NCBI GenBank assembly: GCA_941918925.1 | Contig: OW799233.1 | Span: 131,030,833-131,094,832 of the forward strand | Direction of reading: 5' to 3' | DNA from: Phyto melanocephala | Taxonomy: Eukaryota > Arthropoda > Insecta > Diptera > Rhinophoridae | DNA: 64,000 nucleotides | Shown: in pieces, positions 1-9,681 of the stretch | Layout of the letters: each line of letters opens with the position of its first letter | Position numbering within the stretch: position 1 is the first letter of the stretch | The notes under the pieces: generated by a model | Seen by the model: the letters and a program-made list of their open reading frames with translations, nothing else | Databases searched by the model: none | What the model was told of the DNA's origin: nothing | Translations under genes and position numbers: made by a program

Positions 1-1
1 G

Positions 2-125
2 ACATTAATGCGGTATCTCAAGCAGGTTTCTGAAATGAATGATGCTTCGTTGTCGGGTGAACTGGAAATTGATCAGAGTCTAGAGGAACGAAGAGTACAT
101 CGGAAAACAAAGTCGCAGCGTGATA
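2..125 (+). CDS. Possible 3' part of a coding exon at the window edge
   Basis: Frame +2 is open from the first bases through about 41 codons of ordinary mixed composition (many Glu, Lys, Ser), and a GT-rich donor-like GTATTAA follows at about 126, after which the sequence becomes AT-rich and intron-like. No domain is recognisable. If real, it is the end of an exon of a plus-strand gene whose body lies left of the window. It could equally be chance: the piece is short and the donor is not strong. Confidence 0.2.
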
Positions 126-133
126 AAAGTATT

Positions 134-1019
134 AATAATTTATATTTATGCAGTAGGAATTTGATATTAAAATTTTATAGATTTTTATGCATTTTGACCT
201 TGTTAAATCTTTTACACCAATATTTTTCTATTGGAAGTTTTAAAATACTAGCAAGTCCGCGAAATTGAAACTGGTTTGAAATTAATAATTTTAATTTTGT
301 TATAATCAATGGTGATTTAAAATTCATTTAGCGTTTTCCTAACTTTTTATAAATATTCTCTTATTTATTATTTACACTTACCTATTGGTATCAACTCAAA
401 AAAAATTCAATTAGAAAACTGGCACGGTTATACCACTTATACCGAGCGAAAGAGAGAAGAATCTTATAAATTTCTAACTTTTGATTACGATTTTGATTTT
501 GAGTTTATTAAAATAACTTAAACAGATTTATGACAAAATACTATTATTGAACAGTTGTTACTGCTTCACGCAATAAATTGTTTTTAACAATTATATATTT
601 AGTAACAGGAAAAAAACAGCACTTTGGTAATAAATTACCTCCGCAAGCATGCTGATATTGTACTTTGACTTCAATTACTCCCATGGAAAAAAACTTATGA
701 TGCTCATACCATGATTTGTTATGGAATACACTACCTAAAGTGGTTCGTGCAGTAAGTGATTTGTAACACAGACTATATAACATTCTATAAGTCGAACCGA
801 CCTTCTGAAAGCACATATCCCGAAAAAAAAAATTTTTGATAGCCCATCTAAAATACTCTCTTTATTGTGAATTGCCGCTATGTCTCAGTTCTTGTGACAA
901 TCTAAGGATTAAGTCGCTGATCTTTAGTGAATATACACTACTTTTGTCCTCGAGTACTAGCATATGTTGGTTAAATATTATAATTTTAAAAAGAAACTTC
1001 TTAAAAATCCTTTTTTTTT
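134..1019. other. Intergenic AT-rich stretch, nothing recognised
   Basis: Low-complexity AT-rich sequence with homopolymer runs. Short open frames on both strands show no domain, repeat or codon bias that would support a gene. Confidence 0.5.
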
Positions 1020-1079
1020 TTGGTAATTAGATTAGGTTAGAAAGGATGCCGCACAAAGTTAAGACTTTTCTGCGCTTAA

Positions 1080-1375
1080 GCCAAGAGAATCATATGTTTC
1101 CTGTTCGAAATCTATGGCAAGATTGAAGGACTCTTTAGGAACTTCGCGACCCAAATTTAGTCAACGCTACTACATTACAAATGGTTGAAAAATCCATTTA
1201 GCTGCTAACAGGTACTTTGACCGGTCACTATGGTATAAGATCGTTTATTGCGAAATTCCAATTGAACTCGAAAGACTTTTACGTTTCTATGAGGATAAGG
1301 ACGAGAAAGAAGAGGAAAGGGAAATTGTTAAAAAAAATTTCTTTTAATGTCTGGCTTTTACTGAAAAAAGAAAGG
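1080..1375 (+). pseudogene. Frameshifted relic of a LINE C-terminal region
   Basis: Around 1195-1330 one frame reads a LLTG..TGHYGIRSF-like stretch and a neighbouring frame continues with FYEDKDEKEE. This resembles the segment after the RNase H domain in Jockey/I-type LINEs, where a leucine-rich TGH motif is followed by a Cys-rich acidic segment. The expected cysteines are lost and a stop sits just upstream, so it is a decayed fragment. The call rests on a short motif only. Confidence 0.35.
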
Positions 1376-1380
1376 TGAAT

Positions 1381-2610
1381 ATGTAATTAACTGTGTCTCT
1401 ATGCTTTTCCTTCATAGTATAAGTTCTGTCGAAGCAAGAACATCATTTTGGGCATAACTTAAAACTTGTTTTTGCACTGGAAATATTATTTTATTGAATT
1501 TCGACGTAACGAGATAATTTTTTTATGACACTCATTCTCTTAACAATGTTACAATGTTCTCATAAAAATTGTATACATTCTGTAAGCAAACTAATATGTT
1601 TTTGAGCGAAAGAATTAGAAAAAATTATTATTATCACATCATGGGACCTATTTCTTCAGCAGAGCTTTGGCAGACGCATTAAGTATACATACAGTATCAT
1701 ACTTCCCGATTCTAAGCAAACTTCACTTTGCTTTTACATTCAGATAAATAAAACACAGCAACTCTTTTACGATATTATGATTAATAATTTGAATAATCAT
1801 AATCTCTTTAAGCCATAAAAAAGTAACAAAATAAAAAGAGTAATAACAGAAAGTAAATAAATTTGAAAATATTTGTCTTTAGACAAAGGGATCCTCCATT
1901 CAATCGTCACACATATATATTTATGTACAACATATTTTAAAATAATAAATCTGCCCATTACTGTGACGCACTGTATATACAACTCCTAACATACATACAT
2001 TACATGCTTGTATTTGAAAAGAGATTTACAGATTTAAAAGTGAGAGAATGTCGTTGGGCAGCCGGTGGAAATACAGCAAAAAAAATAAAAAATAAAAGAA
2101 TTATCGATTTGCAACATTTGTCAGTGACATCACAAGTTTTGTTCGTTTTATTACTTTTTGCAGGAAAGTCACAATAATTTATGTATTTATATTATATTTG
2201 TCTATGTATGTATGTATGTATTACACGCAAAAGGTTTGGTGTAGGTAAAAAAGTGTGTGTAGGCAGGAGTATTAAATTTGTATTTTCCAAAGCACTGGTA
2301 GGTAGAAAGCAATAAAAAACACAATGTTTTTTGTTTGTTTTTTTTTCGATTTTCCTTAAGCTCCACTAAAAGTTATATAAAATTATAAAAACGAAGAAAA
2401 CTAACAAAATATACATACGAACACACAAACTTATACAAATGTATAAGAACTGCAGCTTATTACGGTAATAATGTGGTGGGGGAATACGATTTAATAAGCT
2501 AACAATTTAATATGTACGTTAGTATTGGGGTCATAAATTGTATTTAAACAAGCTTAATGGGAACAGGACCTTATAAGTTTATGAGATAAAAAAAAAACAA
2601 CTAAATGACT
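1381..2610. other. Downstream flank of the Patj-like gene
   Basis: AT-rich with no supported gene. Part may be a further 3' UTR exon of the minus-strand gene at 2639-5191, because a consensus donor (GTAAGTACT on the minus strand, 2619 down to 2611) follows its stop codon by about 20 bases. A short tandem of TATG units lies near 2205-2220. Confidence 0.4.
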
Positions 2611-2638
2611 AGTACTTACAATAAAAATCCATTGAGAA

Positions 2639-5191
2639 CTATGTGCTCGGTGAGTCTCCCTCGCCTATGGGTGATGCTATATTACTGTCCGACGTTGATA
2701 GCGGTCTACAGATGCCCAACTTGATTAGCCCCAATGGCATGCCTTTTAGTATGGTCACTGCCTCGTCAAGATCAAGGCCTTGTAGTGAATGTTCACCGAC
2801 GCTTACCAAACGATCGCCGGGAAATATTTCATTGGTGGTCTCGGCCGAACCTCCCCGTATTAGACCTCGTATTACTATAACACTGCCCTCGGGATCTAAG
2901 GGATCTTGATAGTCTAGTATCGAGAAACCAAAACCTTGTTCGGTCTTTTCAATTTCGACAATGGTTACATCGGAACTCCAAAGAGCTAGGCCAGATACAT
3001 GTTCCAATGACTTCGAACGTTGTTGATCCGTCAGAGTGGCAGTGCTAGAGGTATACAAAGAACTTTCCGACTGGGCTTTGGTCATCAAGTTTTGTAAACT
3101 TTGATGACCGCCGGGCAGAAGACTTCTTGTTTCAAAGGCCTCGGGATTTTGGGAAGTATTTATTATAGATGGCGCCATCTTAGCACCACGTACGCATACC
3201 AATTTGACATGTGAAGGCAGTTCTTTTAGAATTTTAACCACTTCGGTGTGCCTGAGACCCTGCAGTTTGTATTCATTCACCTGCAATAGCTCATCACCGG
3301 GTTTTAAGATGCCCTGACGACCCACTGGTCCATCTTGCAGTATGGAGCGTATATAATGATGGGGTCGCTTCTCAATGCCACGCTCTACATCCACGGTGCC
3401 TTCTAGGCTGATTCCTAGACCTGAAAGTTTATTTATATCGGCTACTATAATTTCACTGTCTGGAAACTCACTTTTCCACGTCACTTTCAAAGCTTCCACA
3501 CTGGGACAGGTATCAGCACCGTTCTGCCTACCGGCTTGTGAAACTGAATTCGCCACCAGGTCATTGCTGATTTTCATAGGTCCCACAGGTATTAGCTCAG
3601 TATACTGTTTGCCCAGCAAATCGGTAAAATTGTCTATGGTGGGTGTACGCGAACCCATTGAACCATTAAGGGGCTTGTCTATTTGCTCTGGTGCTTCCAA
3701 AACGTTTTCTTCTTTAACATGGCAGGCCGTTCCATTAGCTAATGTCGTTGATTTGGCGTCAGTTGTAGTTGTGGGTGTTTCAGAAGTTTCTAATGGCAGC
3801 ACACTACTGTGATCGCTTTTATCCAGCATATGCGACATTTGAGAGTCTACAGTCTCCCTTGAAGGTAAATCAATAAAGTCCATAAATACAGCACCACCAT
3901 CAGTCGCTATAGAATCACCATCAGATCTGGGTGGCAGCCACGACAGAGTTGCTATTGATGGCGAGGGAGGTAGTGAAACCTGTGATTGTGAGTCCATGGC
4001 AATTTTCAATTCCGTTAAGGCTACTTGTAGGTGCTCAAATTTACGTCCTCTCAAAAATCGTTCCAATGTAAGATGCACTTCGATATCGGTGTTGCGTAAT
4101 ATCTCTACGGCTTGATGATTTGTAACACCACTCAACGTCTTTCCATCCACCTTAACTATGCGATCATTAATTTGTATCTGGCCACTCATTTCTGCAGCAC
4201 TGCCCTCTATTATGCTTTTTACAAAAATTCCCGATAGATCTTCCTCTTCGCACACATACCCCGCTACAGTTATGCCCAGGCCATACACATTTTTCCTTAA
4301 CATAACTTCATATGTTTCTGTTTCGGGTGAGTCTAAGTAGTTCGAGGAAGTTACCGAAAAACAGTCCTCGTCATTATCATCATTTGATAAGGCGCCAGTA
4401 GTTTGGGGAGTAGTAGTTGTAGTTATACCAGCTATCACAGTTTCTATATGGTCCATTTGATGGGGTGTACTAGCACTAGATTTCATTGTTGTTGCTGCCA
4501 TTGAGGGAGGTTGAGGCAAAGGCGGTGATACTATTGAAAATGGTACTATATCCAAATCTTTGGGATAGTTACGTTGTGTAACCGCCGATGTGGTCAATTC
4601 TTTGGGTATTGGAGGCAGTGGTAAATCTGCTAATTCAGTATCGGGTGTAGGGGGAAAGTTAAGATTTAAGGTGAGGGGCTGCTGCTGTAAAGAATTATGA
4701 CTGTACGACTCTTTATGGCTAAGAGAGGAGAAATTTTCAGAAATGCCACTACCGCCACCACCACCAACAACACCAGTCCCCGCCGCCGTTACCTCTTCCG
4801 TATTACTTTGATGAAATAGATGCCGCGTCAATTCTTCTGGGTCGGAGAGGAGCTTAGTTGGAATAATTGGTGCATGACTAGCTAATTGATGTTGAAAATC
4901 AGTGGCTGTTGATTCCACCGGTCTTGCTACAATCAAACGAACCTGAGCTCCAGTCTGACGAAGAACCGTGGCCACCTGTTCGGAACTAAAACCACGTAAA
5001 TTTACTTCACCTATTTGCAGCACATGGTCCCCGCACTGTAAGCGACCATCTCGTTCCGCTACACCGCCGGGCGTCAGGGCCTTAATAACCACACCGGTAC
5101 TGCGACCACCCACCAAAATAAAACCCAACCCATTGCCATCGTTTATTAAATCGATAACTTCTACCTGAGACCATTCGGTGCTTAAAACCAT
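2639..5191 (-). CDS. Patj-like scaffold with four PDZ domains, no L27, intron-free
   Basis: Encodes 850 aa from the ATG at 5191-5189 to TAG at 2641-2639. Four PDZ domains are visible at about residues 10-92, 292-380, 577-667 and 741-830, with carboxylate-binding loops GLGF, GLGI, GLGI and GFGF. Linkers are low-complexity Ser/Thr/Pro/Gly-rich. Domain number, spacing and phrases such as EGTVDV, RPHHYIRSIL and FSILDYQDPLDP match Drosophila Patj, the Crumbs-complex polarity scaffold. The N-terminal L27 domain that binds Stardust is absent, and no exon with one is seen upstream. The start was chosen because it is the first ATG of the block and has A at -3 and G at +4. The whole protein lies in one exon, which fits an mRNA-derived copy, but a minus-strand donor (GTAAGT) about 20 bases after the stop suggests a 3' UTR intron. 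Patj-family membership is firm; paralogue versus true Patj is inference. Confidence 0.8.
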   Translation of the reverse strand: MVLSTEWSQVEVIDLINDGNGLGFILVGGRSTGVVIKALTPGGVAERDGRLQCGDHVLQIGEVNLRGFSSEQVATVLRQTGAQVRLIVARPVESTATDFQHQLASHAPIIPTKLLSDPEELTRHLFHQSNTEEVTAAGTGVVGGGGGSGISENFSSLSHKESYSHNSLQQQPLTLNLNFPPTPDTELADLPLPPIPKELTTSAVTQRNYPKDLDIVPFSIVSPPLPQPPSMAATTMKSSASTPHQMDHIETVIAGITTTTTPQTTGALSNDDNDEDCFSVTSSNYLDSPETETYEVMLRKNVYGLGITVAGYVCEEEDLSGIFVKSIIEGSAAEMSGQIQINDRIVKVDGKTLSGVTNHQAVEILRNTDIEVHLTLERFLRGRKFEHLQVALTELKIAMDSQSQVSLPPSPSIATLSWLPPRSDGDSIATDGGAVFMDFIDLPSRETVDSQMSHMLDKSDHSSVLPLETSETPTTTTDAKSTTLANGTACHVKEENVLEAPEQIDKPLNGSMGSRTPTIDNFTDLLGKQYTELIPVGPMKISNDLVANSVSQAGRQNGADTCPSVEALKVTWKSEFPDSEIIVADINKLSGLGISLEGTVDVERGIEKRPHHYIRSILQDGPVGRQGILKPGDELLQVNEYKLQGLRHTEVVKILKELPSHVKLVCVRGAKMAPSIINTSQNPEAFETRSLLPGGHQSLQNLMTKAQSESSLYTSSTATLTDQQRSKSLEHVSGLALWSSDVTIVEIEKTEQGFGFSILDYQDPLDPEGSVIVIRGLIRGGSAETTNEIFPGDRLVSVGEHSLQGLDLDEAVTILKGMPLGLIKLGICRPLSTSDSNIASPIGEGDSPST

Positions 5192-5737
5192 ATTGGCATA
5201 AAGGGGTTCTGGTTTGGAATAGGACGACAAAGGTTTCCGGGAAATTCGTTGTTTTTGTTGTTTCTGTTGCTGTTGTTGTTTAAAATGATGTTGATGATGG
5301 TGCTGCTGTTGTTTACTATGCTGTGGACATGTAGTAACATGACGTGTACAAACCACTGAAGTTGTTGCCTCAAATGTTGGAAATGTTTTTGTTAGATTTT
5401 TTGTGATTAAATTTTTCGAGGTTTGTTTAAATTTATAATCCTGCTGATGGCGATGCTGATGTTGCTGATAATAAATATGATGATGACGATGATGTTGATG
5501 TTGACGTTCTTTTATTTCTTGCTGCTTTATGGTACGTCATATATCTTTTTCCCTGGTGGCTGTTTCGTTAGCTTCAACTAAGTTTGTTGCTGTTGTTATT
5601 GTTGAATTTTCAAAAACTTCGTGTTGATGGTTTTCCGTTTCCTTTTGATTCTCAATGCTATGTTCACTGCTACTGTTGTTGTTGTTAGTTACATCTGTCG
5701 TTGTGTTTGTTGCTGCTGTTAGGTATTCAACAGACAT
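5192..5737 (-). other. In-frame upstream extension with one TGA-C stop
   Basis: The frame of the Patj-like protein stays open upstream from 5189 to a TGA at 5539-5537, and beyond that TGA for 66 more codons to an ATG at 5737 (A at -3). The piece is rich in Asn, Thr, Gln and His codons built from CAA, CAG and CAT repeats. The TGA is followed by C, the context that favours readthrough in flies. Either this is a 5' UTR with a 66-codon upstream ORF that happens to share the frame, or a readthrough-extended N terminus. CA-rich repeats are poor in stops in several frames, so openness alone is weak evidence. Confidence 0.45.
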
Positions 5738-8182
5738 AGTATTTTGTTATACGTAAGTTTCGCGTTATTTTTCTGTTCGTCACTTTCTTATCGTCCCGAT
5801 TTTTTGTGCCGTTTTAAAATCGCGCTAACTTGTCACGCCCTTTAATAAACATGTTTATTATGTCCTTTACCGATAATTCCTTTATTTGTTTGCGTTGTAT
5901 GCGTTTTTCGAGACCCTTTTTTGCCGTGTTTTAGACTTTTAACTAGCACGTTTACGATAAACTCATTTAACCGTTTTTTTTTTATTTTTTAAGATTATAA
6001 AACAGCCATTAAGATTTAAACTTTAATCCTACACGTTTTATTTTAATTTAAGATATTGTTTTCTTTATTTCTTGTATTTTAAAATTATGTAGCCACAAAT
6101 CACGTTTTTGTTTTGGGTTTGAAAAATGTCACCTGCATGCCGGTTAGAAATTCTTTGAAATTTTTGTATTTAACGAATTCGTTTGTTAATTTACCCCTTT
6201 AGGATTGTTGAAGTTGTTTTCGGTTGTTACTGGTTTTCTTAATATTATTTTATTACATTGACACAAATTTTACCGTTACACATTGTAATGGTCTCCCTCT
6301 TTTTTCTTTATTCTATTACACATTCATTGCTATACATATTTACATTACTACTTCTTTCCTTTATAATTTGGATCTCTCTTGCTCTCTCACTTCTTTAGCT
6401 TTAACTCTCTATTTTGGAGGATTAGCATGTGTGTAACGGCTTAGCATATATATGAGTTTAACTGGGTATGTGTGCATTTATTTTACAGTTAAGATTTTTG
6501 TGTGAATGTATTATTACAAACATTAATTAGTTTTGTGTCATGATTATTGAATTTCTTCTTTTTTCCTGCTTTAATTTAAAGGCAACAAAAATGGTGTCAT
6601 TGGCACCATTTTTAAAAGGATAGCTCACACATTAATGTGGCAAATGGTCAATGATGTCGTTAGCTATATGGCTGGTTACCGATATAAACAAACTTTGACT
6701 ATTAGCAATTATTAACGATGTTAATTGTTTATTGTTTGGTTGTCTCTGCTACTTGATAATTTTATATTTCTTGTAGTTTGTTGTCGCTGTAGCTTATATA
6801 TTTAATAATAATTTTATGTTAAGCTGAGCTTGAAATATTTTAATTCTTCACCTCTGCGTCACCAACTTACATATGTTGCCAAATATATTAAACCTGGCCA
6901 TCATATTTTGCCAATTTTATGTACATACTTCCAACAAGTTATAACGTTGATTTCCAAATAACATTAAAAAAAATTATTTATGTATTGTTTTTTTATTTCT
7001 TTTTTTTTTCTACGCTAATGTTTAGGCCAGCTGTTTAATATATTGTACATGTAGTATTTTTGGCAATACATTACGTTAGTGAATGTTTATTTCATGAGCC
7101 TAGTGATAGACTGTTTAAAATTATTACTTATTAAATTCCTTTTGAAACAAGCTTTGCTAGAGAAATTAGGCGAAGAGGGTGTGTGCTTTTCTATTGATAG
7201 CAAATAATTTCTATTAATTATTTTCAGCTAATATTTTACTAGAAGGAAAGCCATTTTTTTTTAAGTTGAAGCACATTACTAACATTTACCTTTGACCTCA
7301 TAAAATATATATAAATATGTATATACAAAAGAAAATGTACTTATGTACATGCATACATATATTTTGTATAAAAAATATATATGTATGTATGTGTACATGC
7401 AACACAATAAAAGAAAAATATAAAGAATTACAAAGGGTGTGTATTACAAATATACATTACAATGGCCACACAGTTACTTTTAGCTTTTTACACTTTAATT
7501 GAAATTTTCATTTTTTTTTATTAATACAAAACAAAGACACAATGGTTAAGATATTGATTAAATACTTATTTAAGCACAAACAAATTTTTTAGACAACATT
7601 TTTTTTTTAATAACTATGTAAAATTTTTCTTTTTTTTTAATTTCTAAAATTTTATTTTTTGATTTGATTTTTCGCAATAAAATATTCTTTATTATTTTTT
7701 TCATTTAAACATTTTATTTCTTTTTTTACACTGTTTTCATACCCATTAATTTTTTATATTTATTACGCGCGCTTTAATATATTTGCTTTAAATTTTTTAT
7801 ATTTTCGTTTTATATGATTTTCTTTTTGAAAGCACTTTAATTTTGTCTCGATTATTATCGCCAAAAAGTTAACGGACAACAAAAATTCCAACACCCGCAC
7901 GTTACAAAGTCTCTTAACCGTTTAAACTATTTAACTCTGAGTGGTCGTGCCATAAACCCATTAATGTAACGGTATTTCCTCACTGTCTCATCGTCTCTCA
8001 TTCTCGTTTGCAATACATGTCGTGTTTTTTTTTTTCGTATTTCACATGCTGTTTTTGTAACTCTGTTGCTTCTCGTTTGTTTTGTTTGTGCGCAAAATCC
8101 TTTTGTGTCATATTTTGCTTGTTTGATTGTTTATTTTTCTTTTTTTATATTTGGGGTTTTATTTACCCATGAAGTTGGCTGC
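5738..8182. other. AT-rich intergenic stretch upstream of the Patj-like gene
   Basis: No supported gene. It may hold the promoter and untranslated exons of the minus-strand gene. A perfect 10-bp inverted repeat (AAAAATGGTG at 6587-6596 against CACCATTTTT at 6604-6613) could form a hairpin. TATG-type and poly-T runs are frequent near 7300-7840. Confidence 0.4.
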
Positions 8183-8186
8183 AGTT

Positions 8187-9680
8187 TGTGACGTGGTTAT
8201 CTTGGTAACCACGCACATATAATATATATATACATATAATATAGAAATAGTAATAATAGTCATTTTTTTATAAGTAAGATAATACGTATGAGGTATAGTA
8301 AATGGTATGAATGCTCTTACTACTACGGGTTATATTGAATACCCTTAATACCCTTTTGTTTACTTTTTAGTTAGAATTCTCATTAGGTTTATTCATCAAT
8401 ACGTATGAGTATACCAACTTAGCATGTAGTGGGGGCGGTTCAAACAAGACTAGAATTTGCCCAACTTGGTGTTACGTACGTAATACCAACCCCGGACCTC
8501 GAATTTATATTTGAGTGCCACTTCACACAGCGGCTCCGGCTGACTGTTTAGGACATAGCGGCTTCGGCTGACTGTTAGAAACACAGCGGCTTCGGCTGAC
8601 TGTTAGAAACACAGCGGCTTCGGCTGACTGTTAGAAACACAGCGGCTTCGGCTGACTGTTAGAAACACAGCGGCTTCGGCTGACTGTTAGAAACACAGCG
8701 GCTTCGGCTGACTGTTAGAAACACCGCGGCTTCGGCTGACTGTTAGAAACACAGCGGCTTCGGCTGACTGTTAGAAACACAGCGGCTTCGGCTGACTGTT
8801 AGAAACACAGCGGCTTCGGCTGACTGTTAGAAACACAGCGGTTTCGGCTGACTGTTAGAAACACAGCGGCTTCGGCTGACTGTTAGAACCACAGCGGCTT
8901 CGGCTGACTGTTAGAAACACAGCGGCTTCGGCTGACTGTTTCGTTAAGTTAGATATAAGGACGATTGTAGTATCGTAGGAATCATAGCTATAAGACGATT
9001 GTAGTATTGTAGGAATCATAGAGATAAGACGATTGTAATATTGTAGAAGCGTAGAATTAAGAAGATCGTAATATTATAAATACTAACTATATCCACATCA
9101 CCGAACCCGTTCACCGAGTGAATACACCACATCATCGTTACCGAACTTATTCATCAAGCGACTCACGAGTCATCACCGTTACCGAACCCGTTTACCGAAC
9201 CCGTTTACCGAGTGAGTACGCCACATCCTCGTTACCGAACTTATTCATCAAGCGACTCACGAATCGGCACCGTTACCGATCCTGCCGATCTATTCACCGA
9301 ACGACTCTAACCGTTACCGATCCTGCCGATCTATTCACCGAACGACTCTAACCGTTACCGATCCTGTCTGCCGTTACCGATCTTATTCACCGAGCGACTC
9401 ACGATACTTCGTCATAACTTATCCCGCTGCCGAACGATTCTAGCCGCTGCTGATCCAGCTCCCCAGCAACTCCCGACACACCACCATTGTCACAAGTAAT
9501 TCGTTGTACTTAATATTTTTGTTATATAAATAAATCGAAACGTATAAATAAAGTAAATTCTATTGTCAACCCCGAATAAGGGTAAATAATTGGTCTTTTA
9601 TTATACTTAAGGTTCGTGGATCCGTAAGTTGACCTTGGACACGACTGAACTACCTCAGCCTTTGACAAAACCACGTTACA
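8187..9680 (+). repeat. 5' LTR
   Basis: Begins TG and ends CA. Close to the start is an inverted repeat GTGGTTA-TCTTGG-TAACCAC (8194-8213). The middle carries a 28-bp minisatellite, and 9090-9420 carries repeated CCGTTACCGATCCTGCC-type modules. AATAAA-type signals near 9527-9560 mark the probable R/U5 polyadenylation region. Confidence 0.93.
8528..8940 (+). repeat. 28-bp minisatellite, 15 copies, inside the 5' LTR
   Basis: Unit of about 28 bp with core GCGGCTTCGGCTGACTGTTA, head to tail without spacers, about 14.75 periods. Irregular copies (CTCCGG at the start, CACCGCGG, GCGGTTTCGG, AGAACCACAG) recur at the same places in the 3' LTR array at 12044-12456. Confidence 0.95.
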
Positions 9681-9681
9681 A

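Noticed and set aside
5192..5356. Start of the Patj-like protein at a GTG near 5356
   Set aside because: GTG is not a normal start in animals. The first ATG in the uninterrupted block is at 5191 with a good context; the upstream part is reported separately.
8528..8940. CRISPR-like array of 28-bp repeats
   Set aside because: The units are head to tail without spacers, the array occurs in both LTRs, and the genome is an insect's. It is a minisatellite.
9118..9351. 77-codon frame in each LTR (also 12634-12867)
   Set aside because: It does not start with ATG in a good context and consists of repeated CCGTTACCGA-type modules; a composition effect inside the LTR.
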